From Zoroaster sp. YZ-2022 (Eukaryota > Echinodermata > Asteroidea > Forcipulatida > Zoroasteridae), in NCBI GenBank assembly GCA_029582265.1, contig CM055834.1, positions 1,054,001 through 1,118,000 of the forward strand: a stretch of DNA of 64,000 nucleotides. The letters run 5' to 3'. The translations under genes and the position numbers were made by a program. Under the pieces are notes generated by a model that was given only the letters and a program-made list of their open reading frames with translations, did no database searches and was not told where the DNA came from. Below are positions 24,001 to 31,703 of this stretch, in pieces. Within the stretch, counting starts at the first letter, position 1; every line of letters begins with the position of its first letter.

Positions 24001-25597
24001 TGTCACGGCCGGGGCTCGAACCCACACTCTGCTGCTGGCAACACCAGAACTTGAGTTCAGTGCGCTAGACCACTCGGCCACGACAATCCACTTTTCGTGC
24101 ATTATACAACACGGGACCTACGGCTTTACGTCCCATCCGAAGGACGAAGCAATTATGGTTAAGTACCTTGCTCAAGGATACAAGTGTCACGACCGGGGCT
24201 CGAACCCACACCCTGCTGCTGGCAACACCAGAACTTGAGTTCGGTGCGCTAGACAAAAATATTTCCTATAAAGCAAGATGCACTGCTTTAGCTCAGCACC
24301 CCTCCATGAAACTCAGAGATCAGAGATCACTTGCATAGCCCTCCTTGGTATACCAACTTGTTTACCAGCCGTGTCTATAAGGCAGGATGTTTGGTATCAT
24401 TTTTTTTGGTTTTAATAACGCCAAAAACAAACTGAAGAAATGTTTTTTAATTTTTTATGCATATTCGCCCCGAACAAAACTAAAAGCCAATCAAGATACA
24501 GGGCTAGAATAGAAGAAAAATACAAAAAGTAAGAGGAGCTGAAGGTGGGAATTGAGATTCCTCTTGAAACAGGATAGATCGTAGGATGGAGGGAAACATG
24601 CACCAGGCAAGGAATTCCAAAGAAAAAAGCTATTAGTATAGCTTGTTGTTCTACATCTAGGTATAGCTAGGGTGTATGGGTGAGAACAGGCAGAAAGCAG
24701 AGTTTCACGCTCAAACACCCTAACATGAGGAACCAAGTTGGATAGACCGGTGGAACATTTACCATGATAATATCTGTAAAACAAACTAAGGATGGCAACA
24801 GACCTACGTAGAATGATTATTCTCAAAGCTTACTTTGTAAAGATGGGAATGATAGTGGTACCAAACATCCGGAGAAGTTATTCCGTCTGACAGTGTTGGC
24901 ACTTTCAAGAAAAACGTGAATACAAATTCACCTCTGAAAATTGATCACGGGCGGTGATCTATTTCCACATTAAAACTGTATATAAAGACATTTGAAGGCA
25001 TTATTGCTAACACATCAGGATAAGCTGAAACTTTCAGAGGTTGGTTTTGAGGCCAAAAAAAAGTCTCCGGTTTCTGGTCTCCGCACGCGTCGCCTCAGAC
25101 CCGTACGTCAGCATTATTAATTTTCTTCTTTTTTTTTTTGCTGTGAAATGATGTCCAATTACAGCCAAATTTGCTGGATTGATTGGAATTCTGTCATTCT
25201 GTGTTTTAAACAATTTTTTCCATATAGGATGTGAACGTTAGCCCGATTTGTGAGGCTTCTCTTAGCCACCATTCTTTGTACATGTATCACATATTTCCCT
25301 GTGGCAAAAAAAAAAAAAGATTACCCAAAAAAAAAAAAAAAAAGCGTGTCACCACATCGATTTTGAAGCCGACCTGTGACCAGAAACTGGACTTTTTTTT
25401 TTTTTGTCCTTGTACAAATCTTGTAATTTTTATTGAGTACAGATGCAATTTAGTGGCATTTAACCAATGGTGAACTATATCCCTCAATGATCGGATAACA
25501 TGTTTTTTTTGTCATTGTTATCTCAGGGGGAGCTGAATGGAATTTTGCCCCTCAGGTGAGACTCAAGTGTCAAGCTGCGTTTGAGGGTAATTATTGA
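8..25597 (+). CDS. CTC1: CTC1, CST telomere replication complex component 1 (3' part, 12 exons)
   Basis: CTC1 is the large OB-fold subunit of the CST (CTC1-STN1-TEN1) complex, which binds single-stranded DNA and recruits polymerase alpha-primase to telomeres. Exons read: 8-46, 656-1624, 2077-2181, 2927-3030, 4532-4662, 6776-6899, 8645-8749, 10354-10533, 11388-11474, 20868-21033, 22700-22841, 25527-25597. They total 2223 nt, all junction phases agree, and the frame closes at TGA 25595. The identification rests on an OB-like start (GYLHLNPSTGQIQLKDQTGS) and a C-terminal block VEDGSGEGIVWCSEH, which resembles the vertebrate block VEDGTAEAVV as I remember it, followed by LVLHCHL and VRLKC at places equivalent to the vertebrate C-terminus. 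Vertebrate CTC1 is about 1200 residues, so the N-terminal third or more is outside the window. The ninth intron (11475-20867) carries over 9 kb of satellite DNA. Less certain points are the 39-nt first exon and the exact 3' end of the 20868 exon. Confidence 0.85.
47..655. other. CTC1 intron, AT-rich, no feature
   Basis: Poly-T runs and AT-rich unique-looking sequence before the acceptor at 655. Nothing else recognised. Confidence 0.5.
656..1624 (+). CDS. CTC1: CTC1 exon b, OB-fold start plus long insert
   Basis: Acceptor TTCCTTCAG|ATA and donor CTAAG|GTAAGA; 969 nt, phase 0 to 0. The first 25 codons (LVGYLHLNPSTGQIQLKDQ) read as the beta1-beta2 hairpin of an OB fold. The middle is polar, Ser/Thr/Asn-rich and probably disordered. 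The end (RITGKTIILTK) looks like a closing OB strand. The reading frame is open upstream of the acceptor, but that part is intronic, so the exon starts at 656 and not at the non-ATG ORF start. Confidence 0.85.
1625..2076. other. CTC1 intron, no feature
   Basis: Contains a G-rich tract near 1700 and a T run near 1810. No repeat family recognised. Confidence 0.5.
2077..2181 (+). CDS. CTC1: CTC1 exon c
   Basis: Acceptor TGTTGACAG|CAT, donor GTTCAG|GTAAAT; 35 codons, phase 0 to 0 (starts HEFLKEASVSLREL). No shared motif of its own; accepted by phase and splice sites. Confidence 0.75.
2443..2572 (+). mobile_element. tRNA-headed SINE fragment
   Basis: A tRNA-like head with A-box-like TGGCCGAGTGG and a B-box-like GGTTTGATTA, followed by the start of the SINE body (CTTGAGCAAGAG) and a short A run. 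It matches the head of the longer copy at 36436. Confidence 0.7.
2573..2926. other. CTC1 intron, no clear feature
   Basis: AT-rich sequence up to the next acceptor. No repeat family identified. Confidence 0.4.
2927..3030 (+). CDS. CTC1: CTC1 exon d
   Basis: Acceptor AATTTCAG|GAG, donor CACCA|GTAAGT. 104 nt, phase 0 in and 2 nt left over (ESLLLAHMVSDLQTVRGHFS and onward). The leftover CA is completed by G of the exon at 4532. Confidence 0.75.
3031..3480. other. CTC1 intron, no feature
   Basis: Mixed sequence without recognised repeats, ending at the fold-back element. Confidence 0.4.
3481..4231. mobile_element. fold-back element with CCAGTTCGCG termini, long copy
   Basis: The left end reads CCAGTTCGCGTCGG and the right end CCGACGCGAACTGG, next to TTAG and TTAA. 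The interior repeats short blocks (CATACAAATATTC, GTTTAGACGC). Shorter relatives lie at 5308-5570 and 23165-23413. No transposase, so non-autonomous. Confidence 0.75.
4532..4662 (+). CDS. CTC1: CTC1 exon e, OB-like strand
   Basis: Acceptor TATTCAG|GAC, donor TCCT|GTAAGG; 131 nt. Reads TNASDGLVSFHGVIISRKW and then a basic stretch (DKKRKTSCNRSR). The VSFHGVIISR segment looks like the first strand of another OB fold. A 44-bp-repeat transposon begins about 20 bp beyond the donor. Confidence 0.75.
4687..5090 (+). repeat. 44-bp minisatellite, about 9 units
   Basis: The unit starts CTAACTCCCTAGGCCCATTT and ends AACCTGAATCCTTC. Units differ by single bases only. Confidence 0.95.
5308..5570. mobile_element. 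fold-back element nested in copy A
   Basis: Flanked by TTAA on both sides (5308-5311, 5567-5570) with inverted CCAGTTCGCG / GCGAACTGG ends. Copy B of the host element is uninterrupted at the matching point (near 52325). Confidence 0.8.
5793..6105 (-). mobile_element. SINE body, reverse orientation
   Basis: Shares the block CCCTGGGGAGTATACAGC, the block CACCC-like CCTGGGTGGAGAGAAG, and the B-box complement ATTCAAACCCACG with the other SINE copies. Diverged. Confidence 0.65.
6211..6531. mobile_element. TTAA-flanked MITE, CCCTCCTA ends, subfamily 1
   Basis: TTAA-CCCTCCTAT at the left and ATAGGAGGG-TTAA at the right. The interior is full of short CCTTTCAAAACC and complementary segments, so the RNA would fold strongly. 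No coding capacity. Confidence 0.8.
6776..6899 (+). CDS. CTC1: CTC1 exon f
   Basis: Acceptor CCACTAG|ATG, donor TTCAG|GTTAAT; 124 nt. Reads DEIQFVVADPVVMSTTVDVC and ends LGFLPGASVTFR, a typical OB beta strand before a loop. A competing donor at CTACCAG|GTGCCT (6880) would break the phase with the next exon. Confidence 0.8.
6991..7344 (-). mobile_element. tRNA-derived SINE, reverse orientation
   Basis: Starts in a TAATAATAA tail. The body contains CTCCCTGGGGAGTATACAGC. It ends with a tRNA-like head whose B-box complement is GGGATTCGAACCC. It lies in the intron after the 6776 CTC1 exon. Confidence 0.8.
7448..7767. mobile_element. TTAA-flanked MITE, CCCTCCTAC ends, subfamily 2
   Basis: TTAA-CCCTCCTAC to GTAGGAGGG then TTTTAA. 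Closely similar along its full length to 59523-59840, so the two copies are recent relatives. Confidence 0.85.
7885..8124. repeat. dispersed repeat with ACCAATGTTTTACCTTCCC end
   Basis: Contains CAGACGGAATCATTTCTCAGG twice and the end ACCTTCCCTTGA. The same motifs recur near 8600, 11590, 24885, 61150, 62820 and in the 81-bp satellite. Non-coding. Confidence 0.5.
8125..8572. mobile_element. TTAA-flanked MITE, subfamily 3, with internal hairpin
   Basis: TTAA-CCCTCCTAC to GGAGGG-TTAA. The shared interior (GGCAAGTAGCTATAGTGGTC, GTGCACTAGATATACCTTGG) links it to 41347-41652, 47931-48251 and 61616-61894. Unlike those, it holds an inverted repeat at 8283-8404. Confidence 0.85.
8283..8404. repeat. 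inverted repeat, about 50-bp arms
   Basis: The left arm contains GGTGACACCATATGAAATTC and the right arm its near complement (AGAATTGCACATGGTGTCAC). The loop is about 18 bp. It is followed by CACCATGCAAAGC, which also ends the fold-back repeat at 60318-60733. Confidence 0.8.
8645..8749 (+). CDS. CTC1: CTC1 exon g
   Basis: Acceptor TTCCACAG|ACA, donor ACAAG|GTGAGT; 105 nt, entered with 2 nt and left with 2 nt. Reads HCTKWASPTGSVYCCVHPST, then SITIDSIPCDDINT. Phase agrees with both neighbours. Confidence 0.75.
8953..9685. mobile_element. non-autonomous hAT-like transposon
   Basis: The ends read TGGGGGTG and CACCCCTA. Flanks ATCGGTAA and ATCGGTCA form an imperfect 8-bp target duplication fitting the hAT preference nTnnnnAn. 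The interior is rich in GATATCG motifs. No transposase frame. Confidence 0.7.
9970..10272. mobile_element. dispersed MITE-like repeat (CAGGCCTGTGATTT family), copy 1
   Basis: Shares AAACCGCTAGTTTCTTG, AATTAAACATCCAGGAGG and TCTAGACCAAAGGGAGACC with copies at 25743-26003, 31402-31657, 40709-40977 and 41820-42063. Its two ends (ATTTCTCAGG / CAAATCACACC) are roughly inverted. Confidence 0.7.
10354..10533 (+). CDS. CTC1: CTC1 exon h
   Basis: Acceptor GTTTCTCAG|GGA, donor CTCAA|GTGAGT; 180 nt. A Ser/Pro-rich linker (TPPSYPNQSSSS) is followed by YYLYQLLASPNLVS and a strand ELITINCHLQTIKYLSLK that leads into the cysteine-rich exon. Confidence 0.8.
11388..11474 (+). CDS. CTC1: CTC1 exon i, cysteine cluster
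   Basis: Acceptor ATCATCAG|GTG, donor GCGAG|GTCTGT; 87 nt. Reads WSCQRCGHKECVC: a CxxC plus CxC arrangement that could bind zinc inside an OB fold, as the zinc ribbon of the large RPA subunit does. Metal binding is inferred. The next coding exon is 9.4 kb downstream, beyond the satellites. Confidence 0.8.
11634..11901. mobile_element. MITE with AATTTCATAG ends
   Basis: The left CAATTTCATAGCGCCGCT matches the complement of the right AGCGGCTCTATGAAATT. The interior repeats GCTTA/TAAGC motifs. A diverged relative lies at 53229-53405. Confidence 0.75.
11964..19022 (+). repeat. 21-bp satellite array, over 330 units
   Basis: The unit is TTATTTCATTGTTAAGCGCT plus C. Common variants change only the junction: GCGATC, GTGCTC, GCTCTC, GCGTTC, or TCATTT for TTATTT. 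A 24-bp form with extra TAA (GTGCTCTAATTA) is regularly followed by the GCTCTC form. As 21 is divisible by three, long open frames exist on both strands and in several phases. Single-base indels (GTTAGCG, GTTAAAGC) break them near 13280, 14024, 14610, 15115, 16245, 17066 and 18050. The array sits in a CTC1 intron. Confidence 0.97.
19119..19249 (+). repeat. remnant of the 21-bp satellite
   Basis: Irregular units (TTGTTAGCGATC, TTGTAGCGATC) after a 97-bp interruption (19023-19118). The last unit joins directly to the 81-bp array at GCGCTCTTGATTC. Confidence 0.9.
19250..20820 (+). repeat. 81-bp satellite array, about 19 units
   Basis: The unit begins GATTCAAAGAGAGTAAGCAT and ends CTTCCCTTCAATGTATATCT. 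The period is 81 bp with occasional 2-bp insertions (ACCAAAATGC). The right half favours ACCAATGTTGTACC, the left half ACCAGTGCTGTACC, so variants are clustered. Around 20405 a piece of the 21-bp unit (CGATCTTATTTCA) is embedded. Confidence 0.95.
20868..21033 (+). CDS. CTC1: CTC1 exon j, conserved OB block
   Basis: Acceptor TTGGTAG|ATT. Reads FIVEDGSGEGIVWCSEHSA and onward through LLGLTGKQWSQLEL, the best-conserved block and the main reason for the CTC1 call. Phase fits a weak donor AAA|GTGGTT after 21033. A second donor (GTTG|GTGTCC, after 21040) would leave 1 nt and need a further exon before 22700. Confidence 0.85.
21173..21552. mobile_element. inverted-repeat element, AGGGCCAAAGTCATGG ends, copy 1
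   Basis: The left GGGAGAAGGGCCGAAGTTAT is the near complement of the right ATGACTTTGGCCCTCCTCCC, and each is followed inward by the AGCCTTTGAGAAGCC motif. It recurs at 30245-30755. Confidence 0.8.
21600..21842. mobile_element. partial copy of the same inverted-repeat element
   Basis: Repeats the right-hand half of 21173-21552 (GAGCTCTACTTGGCTGGGCT, TGTACCATGACTTTGGCCCT). The left terminus is missing. It suggests a local tandem duplication. Confidence 0.75.
22228..22530. mobile_element. dispersed repeat, CCATATACAAAGTATGG family, copy 1
   Basis: Contains CCATATACAAAGTATGGTGG, AGAGAGGCCTCACAAATCGG and CAGTTGGACATCGTTTCATA. The same order appears at 35336-35605 and 54370-54690, and in reverse at 25060-25290 and 34470-34670. 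Confidence 0.75.
22700..22841 (+). CDS. CTC1: CTC1 exon k
   Basis: Acceptor TTTCTAG|GTG, donor ACAACAG|GTTTGT. Reads VEMPELSSDTDGWLNLLC, then KPLVLHCHLMVWGN. A second donor TTGTCAG|GTGGAT nine bases later (exon end 22850) keeps the same phase, so a three-residue length variant is possible. Confidence 0.8.
22972..23706. mobile_element. long inverted repeat (about 190-bp arms) hosting a nested element
   Basis: The left arm begins CATACTAAAAGGCATCAAGG and the right arm ends with the near complement CCTTGACGCCTTTTAGTATG. The arms also share ACATGTGAAATATGG / CCATATTTCACATGT. The loop holds the fold-back element 23165-23413. Confidence 0.8.
23165..23413. mobile_element. fold-back element, CCAGTTCGCG ends, copy 3
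   Basis: TTAA-CCAGTTCGCGTCGG to CCGACGCAAACTGG-TTAA. A shortened version of 3481-4231, sharing the GCATACAAATATTCC and GCGTGTATACA blocks. Confidence 0.8.
23735..24262 (-). mobile_element. tRNA-derived SINE with duplicated head, reverse orientation
   Basis: Tail AATAATAATAATG, body CTCCCTGGGGAGTATACAGC, then two successive heads with B-box complements GGGGCTCGAACCCAC near 24010 and 24195. It is a dimeric or tandemly inserted copy. Confidence 0.8.
25060..25400. mobile_element. reverse copy of the CCATATACAAAGTATGG family, diverged
   Basis: GTCTCCGGTTTCTGGTCTCC at 25063, TGATGTCCAATTACAGCC and TGAGGCTTCTCTTAGCCACC follow in the reverse order of copy 1. Interrupted by A runs. Confidence 0.65.
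25527..25597 (+). CDS. CTC1: CTC1 terminal exon with stop
   Basis: Acceptor TTATCTCAG|GGG. Reads GAEWNFAPQVRLKCQAAF, then EGNY and TGA at 25595-25597. The NFAPQVRLKC segment sits where vertebrate CTC1 has its last hydrophobic strand. The internal CAG|GTGAGA resembles a donor, but reading through gives the family-like end. Confidence 0.75.
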
Positions 25598-25742
25598 CTT
25601 AGCCAGCTGTAGGGGGACAGAGATCTACTCCCTATAACTCACCAAATGGATATCCTCATGTAAGTTTAACTCTGGATTTGGTAAAATTGGCAGAAAGGTT
25701 ATCATAGGTGTCAGTCTGCCCTGCAAAAATCTCTATAGCAGG

Positions 25743-26003
25743 CATGTGATCTGACAAAAGTAAAAAATCCTGGAAAAAAGGTCTCCCCTTTGGTCTAGAG
25801 GACAAAGCCCCCTGAACCTCCGGGATGTTTAATTTTGGAGGATTTACAGACTCCCCAAAATCTAGAAACTAGAGGTTTGGACACAATACAGGCTACTTCT
25901 TTCTTTCTTTCTTTGGTGGCTACTTCTCTACTTTCAAGAATATTTTGAGACAAAGTGAGATTTGTAAAAAAAATCATGAAATCCCGAGAAATCACAGGCC
26001 CGA
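25743..26003. mobile_element. CAGGCCTGTGATTT family, copy 2
   Basis: GTGATCTGACAAAAGTAAAA to AAATCACAGGCC, in the opposite orientation to copy 1. It lies in the presumed CTC1 3' UTR. Confidence 0.7.
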
Positions 26004-26244
26004 GATTTTGTGACTGTATGCCCTGCTAATCTCTATACACCTATTGGGCCTGTCAATCTAAGCACAGATTACCCAAAAGGGTCACCCCCCCCCCCCTCCC
26101 ATGACAATTGTAACTATGTCAGTTACATGCCTTGTAGTTCAGTACATTGTATGTACGTTCCTTCGTTGTTCCCATTTTTATATAATAAGTACAGATCACA
26201 TAACGTTTCAAACTGAAAAGAACTTCTCACAAATACATCACTCC

Positions 26245-26250
26245 AATAAA
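26245..26250 (+). promoter_or_regulatory. candidate CTC1 polyadenylation signal
   Basis: AATAAA about 650 bp after the CTC1 stop. It is the first canonical hexamer I noticed on the + strand in this 3' UTR. Not proven. Confidence 0.35.
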
Positions 26251-26294
26251 ACAAACCAAGACAAGCATCTGCTTCAGTTTCTTTGCAAATTATC

Positions 26295-26300
26295 TTTATT
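26295..26300 (-). promoter_or_regulatory. minus-strand AATAAA facing the CTC1 3' end
   Basis: TTTATT on + reads AATAAA on -. If used, the RhoGEF 3' UTR would be over 5 kb and would meet the CTC1 transcript end. Nearer minus-strand hexamers (for example 28679-28684) are alternatives. Confidence 0.2.
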
Positions 26301-26804
26301 TATATTTTTTTTTTAGATGGTGATTTTTTGTTTCTAGTTAGTAAATAAATGCCATATTTACCATTGTTAAAAACTGGTATTAAATGCTATAACCACATAC
26401 CCAGTTGTACAAAGCATTATTACCACTGTGGAATTATTAAGTATTTATTTGAAACCCAGTGTAGTAATTATATCCTCAATACAGGATGAAGGGGGAAGAG
26501 GCTGGCTGCTTAAAAACCAAAAATCAGTAATAAATAAGATTTACACATGTACAATCACATCAAACAAACAAACAAAAAAACAATTACTACAAAATCGATT
26601 TAATGAAGTCACGTCAATAACACTTTGTCATCTTTTCCTGGGGCATTTAACTATGAATTTAGTAAACCTTGACAAATCCAAATTGTGAATTTTGTTTTTA
26701 AAGTTACTCACACCAAAGGATTCAATTTCCCCCCCAAGAGGCTTGAAATAAAACTGCCTTAACTCTCTATTATAACTTTTTTTTTCTACCAATGCATCGC
26801 ATTA

Positions 26805-26965
26805 TAATAATAATTCATTCTTATATAGCGCATTCCATTTATGTCTCAACACGCTTTATATTATTACCCCTGAACATTGGGCAATATATAATCTTTCTCA
26901 GCTTTGTGGAGACTCTACAACACATTTTGTGCAACATCTCTTGGTACTACAGTATGTTACAGTAT
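26805..26965. mobile_element. diverged SINE body fragment
   Basis: Contains ATAATAATTCATTCTTATAT and TATTATTACCCCTG, like the SINE tails and bodies. No tRNA head. Confidence 0.5.
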
Positions 26966-27753
26966 TTCCGCAACTCCAGAACAATTTAAAAAATAAAATG
27001 ACTATGAAAAAGCTTCAGTAAAAGCTTAAGAAAATGCAAATATTTTGCAGCTTTTATAAACCCATTTGATTTTTTGTTGGCAGTTGCCTAATCAAAAAGT
27101 TTCTTTGGTGGAGAGAGCTTTCAGAGTAGACATCTTATACAGAGCATTATAAGAAGACTTACTACCCCCCACATCATCAGAGAGCTTTTCAGAAAACCAA
27201 TTTATGGTTCATTCAAAACTGAACAGTTATATGTGTACATAACAGTAATCGTGTATTCAAGAATTATCCATTAAATTTGGTAAGGCAAGGCTGGTGCACA
27301 TGTTACTATAAGTCTGATGTGGAGACAGAGTAGGACAGTTTAATGTTTGGCGAACAAAGGTACTTTGACACATGATTGAAATCCAAATAATTGTAAGATA
27401 AAACCAAAAATATCACAACTGAATGTCTTTTTTTTAGTTTATAATTTGTAAGGCGGTCTTACATTTGTAATGAAGGATTATTACAGAAGTAAAAATCGTG
27501 ACCATCTTTTCATTTCATTAATTTTTTAAATTTGTAACATTTCATAAATTAACCTAAATAAAAAGACTAAGATATTAGCACACTGCTTTTCTGCAGCTAC
27601 AGAAAATATAAATTAATATTCTTCAGATACATAAAAAGTTAATATCAGCATTTATAAATGCAGGTTTGACGTAAAATGCCACCTTGTATAACTTAGAGAA
27701 ACTTTGTAAGATCTTGCAAAACAGTGAGATGGATGAGAAATCTGTGGGAAGAC
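26966..27753. other. intergenic / 3' UTR, no clear feature
   Basis: AT-rich and apparently unique. Probably RhoGEF 3' UTR or intergenic sequence. Confidence 0.4.
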
Positions 27754-27962
27754 CTTTAAGGGGCAACATCGTCACGGTCAACAGGGCATGGAATCGGAGT
27801 GTGAGTTTTAGATTAACTTAGTGACTGAAAATAATATCCCACATGATAAGGTCATATTACTGTTGCTGCTGTTATAAATGAGCCAGTAATTTTCAGTCAG
27901 TGTTCATCCTTAAACTAGGACACCGATTCCATGTCCTGATTGTGACGAGACTCTCCCTTTAA
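27754..27962. mobile_element. MITE with TTTAAGGGGCA ends, copy 1
   Basis: The left AAGGGGCAACATCGTCACGG is a near complement of the right GTGACGAGACTCTCCCTT. The interior ATTACTGGCTC/GAGCCAGTAATTTTC is shared with 34336-34465 and 63362-63577. Confidence 0.75.
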
Positions 27963-28140
27963 TACATGTACCTTTATATTAATGGCATACGATATGGACA
28001 TTTTCTGTCGGTTTGGTCATGCTAGTAATCAGATTAATAGAGAGTGTGTAACGACAGTGTTAATATTGACAGAGAGAATCTAAAGTAATATACATGTAAT
28101 GCAAATTCACACATTTTGTCTAATACCAGAAGTCTATAAC

Positions 28141-28460
28141 CTAACATGAAGTGTGCGCACGTACAACGAGCTTGATAACGAGTTTTGCTACACTGTCTGG
28201 CCTGCCATAAGGCATCATGGGATTAGACGCTTGACACACAAAGCTACATGTAGTTTCCTAGAACGAGATGCAATCTTAAACTCGGATGCGGGAAAAACCA
28301 TCAGCTGTGAGGCTACCGTGGGAAGTACAGTTCTCTCACATGCCGTGTCAGTCTGCCAGACTGCATTTGCTTCATTTTGAGACCTTCCAACGTCAATCAT
28401 TGTTCTTGGAGCACTATGCCGTGGACTAGGTTAGTACACGAGTGGCACACTTCATGTAGG
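28141..28460. mobile_element. inverted-repeat element, CATGAAGTGTGC ends
   Basis: CATGAAGTGTGCGCACG at the left and GTGGCACACTTCATG at the right. The interior (ACAACGAGC, GATAACGAGTTTTGC, CATCATGGGATTA) is related to 38460-38650. Confidence 0.65.
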
Positions 28461-30240
28461 AAACAGACTTCTGCTAATACTCAATACAGCATTGTTCAAA
28501 GGTACGACCATTTTCTTTCTTAACCCTAATAAGGAATTAAGTTTCTGGACGATGTACGATGGTCACCTTGAAACATCTTGCCTTGATTGAGATTTGATTT
28601 TTTTTTTGAATCTTTCGAAATGGTGATCACAGAATCGGAAAACACCCTTCACATAAGGTGGCAAGCGATTGGGTGAAATTTATTTTGGGTCGAGGATACT
28701 GGCCAACAACTGAAAATTTGTGGATGAAAAAAATGAAGGTCACAAGTTTCCAATAATCCTCCAATAATTTGGTGCCGCCTTTTAGGTACTTCAGCGACTT
28801 CTTGAAATTCCACAAAATTAGATGCTTAAATCTAGTTAACCCTAAAGTAATATTCTAAGTACTTGTGTGGATTTTTTTTCGATTTACGACTTGGTGCATT
28901 CATTTCAACGAAACGATATTGTAGCACAAACTGTGCATGGGTTTTCTTTGTTTTTTCATATCAAAAATAGAATTTTGTTTTGTCAAGAAAGGTTGTTCTA
29001 ACGTCAATACTGGATTTAAAGGTTTTGTAATATTTGACAATATTTCTCTTTCATTTGTCCAGTTAATATAAAATGAAACCGACTATTGGGGCTTTCCCTG
29101 GTGTTTATATCAAGCATTAGAATGTACACAACTTCAGTCTGGTTCCTTTCCTGTTAATACAATGAGCAGGGTTTAAGACAAGATGGCGTACTAACATATT
29201 TGACCAATGGTTATGCTTTCCTGTGTCGCTGTCCTAGCATGGCATTACAACAAAAATAATAGTTTGGCATTATGGTCATGCGAGACAAATGTGAGAAAAA
29301 CTGCAAACATTTAATGAACCCTTTGACATTTTTAATTTGTTTTAAATCCGAACAGAATATCTATGTTAATTGTCCTTTGGAAATGCAACATGGGGGTATA
29401 TCCAATGTTTCTTTGACAGATTATCAAAAATGAAAATAAACAGAACAAATCAGCTATTTTGATTTTTTTTTTTTTTTTTTAACGGCTAAAAAAAAAAGCA
29501 TGCCTTTTCACAATAACAAATACTCTATTTCAGATTAAATTACTCTATTAAAATTTACCACAAAATGGGAAGAGAAAAAAAAGACTCCACATTTTCATTG
29601 GATGCTGATCCCATCTATTGATGGTTGCTATAGAAACAAGCAAACTGCTGCACAAAATAATTCTCACGACAAACACAGGATTTCTAATAACCCCCAAATC
29701 CAATCTTTTCCCCGCCATAATTTACAGATTTTACCCTCAAATATTACACTACATTCTGCCATAATTCTGGTAATATATTCTGGCCGTATATAGTAGTACA
29801 AATTTCTCAACCTAAAAATAGTGGAACGGCTGGCTGTTTTTTTTTTTTAATATTTGTTTTTACATACTTTTTAATTTAATATTCACAAGAATTAAATGTC
29901 TCTTGGTCTACACACAGTGTATCATCACACACTGTTTCTGGAGTAATTTTACTGTACAACTCGAAATATTTTACATGTTTAGTTTATCAAATGTTCACAT
30001 TTTTGTTATATGACCGATTACAACACGTGTTTGGCTTAGTGTTATAGCAGCACTTTTTTGTTCATGAACTCTCCGCATTAAAAAAAAAAATGGTTGAGAA
30101 AACAAATTCTCTTGGTTTTACTTATTGCTGTGATACTGTTTTCTTTTCCAATAATTCAGCCTGGAGAAGAAGTCAGTCATTTGGGCTCGTTAACCTGCAA
30201 ACAAAATTCACAAGAAATGTCTTGAATTACATTGTCAAGT
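28461..30240. other. intergenic / 3' UTR, no gene seen
   Basis: AT-rich with poly-T and poly-A runs (29465, 29840). No convincing exon on either strand. Could be long 3' UTR of the minus-strand RhoGEF. Confidence 0.4.
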
Positions 30241-30244
30241 TAGA

Positions 30245-30755
30245 GAGGAGGGCCAAAGTCGTGGTACAGCCAAGCCTTTGAGAAGCCTGACCAGGCCCAG
30301 GCTAACTGGCCTTCTAATCTGTCTTTTGTAAGTCCTAACACTATCAACAACTTCACCCTGAAAATCAGTTTTGCCTTGAAATAACAGTTGACCGTAATTT
30401 CACGGCAAATTCACAGTGCTCTCGAGAATTAATGAGCTGCCCCAAAACTGCCAGGAGAAGTTCATGGCATTTTCAGGGTAAAGTTATTCATAGTGTAATC
30501 CTATAACAATACAGTACCTACCAATCAACATAACCTGGGCTTCTGGAGGGCCTAGCCCAGCTCATTATAATCACTGCAGTTGTGAACAAAAGACAGCTGA
30601 GGTGTCAGTCAAGTCTGCGTTAACAAAAAGCGCTATTTGAGATCTATTCATTAGTAAAGGGTCTTTTGTGCTCAGCTAGGGGATTATATAGATCCATAGG
30701 CCTGGCAGGACTTCTCAAAGGCTTGGCTGTACCACGACTTTGGCCCTTCTCCCTT
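30245..30755. mobile_element. inverted-repeat element, AGGGCCAAAGTCGTGG ends, full copy
   Basis: GAGGAGGGCCAAAGTCGTGG at the left and CCACGACTTTGGCCCTTCTC at the right. Longer than 21173-21552; the extra middle section (30340-30480) is absent from that copy. Confidence 0.8.
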
Positions 30756-30888
30756 ATAATAACATTTCACAACCAATCAAAACACACCAATCCCTTGTCA
30801 AAGCTTAACAAAAATAGATTTGGTTTATGCCCTTCACTTCCAGACTTAAGCAATGTGCACTCTTTCCAGTGTCTACAAAAAATAAACC

Positions 30889-31000
30889 CATATGCGACTC
30901 GGGTGGGATTCGAACCCACAAATTCCTGCTTACAAGTTCAGACGTGTATCATGCCTCTCGACCACTGAGCTTGCCTGGTAATGATGACAACAGTCTAGCT
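30889..31000 (-). mobile_element. tRNA-like SINE head
   Basis: On the minus strand CTCAGTGGTCGAGAGGC resembles an A box and GGGTTCGAATCCCACC is a clear B box. The acceptor-stem pairing is poor, so this is a SINE or pseudogene rather than a working tRNA. A diverged repeat of the block follows at 31085-31140. Confidence 0.6.
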
Positions 31001-31401
31001 TTGAGCCCCTTCTTACATTGGTGATGGGCAAAAATCAAATATAAGCACTGTATACTCGATGCTTTCAAGTGTCTGCAGAAAACAAACCCACAAGCGACTC
31101 GAGCGGGACTCAAACCCGACACAAGCATTCTATCAATTAAGGCTGAAATCTCCCGCACCATCCACACACAAGGGTTGTACCTTGGTAAAAATAACATGAC
31201 CTAGTATAAAGCTTATTCAAGGTCATAACAACAGTTGCCAGGGTTTGGCATTGTCAGATTGGTGTATTTTAGCACACTTGATACATTCATGAGTGGAGTG
31301 TTGATAGCAGAAAAAGTCAACCTTAACACCACATGATCTGGTAGCAACAGTTTCCAGTCAGACTTGGCCAAACCTGTGTAACACCATTTTAAATAACATC
31401 T

Positions 31402-31657
31402 ATCAGGGGTGTAATTTGACAAATTTGACACAGGGGTGTAAAGTTACAAATCCTGAAAAATGGGCAGCGAGCCTGTTTCTCCTGGATGTTTAATTTTGGA
31501 GGATTTACAGACTCTCCACATCCCCACTGACAAGAAACTAGAGGTTTGGACACAATACAGGCTACTTCTTTCTTTCCTTGGTGGCTACTTCTCTTCTTTC
31601 AAAAGAATGTTGAGGCAAAGGGAGATTTATAAAAGATCATGAGAAACCACAGGCCTG
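31402..31657. mobile_element. CAGGCCTGTGATTT family, copy 3
   Basis: GGGGTGTAATTTGACAAATT at 31406 to AAACCACAGGCC. It ends about 50 bp from the RhoGEF stop codon, so it lies in the 3' UTR. Confidence 0.7.
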
Positions 31658-31703
31658 ATCTATTAAAAACAATCAAGATTTATCAAGAATTTTCACCTGT
31701 AAT

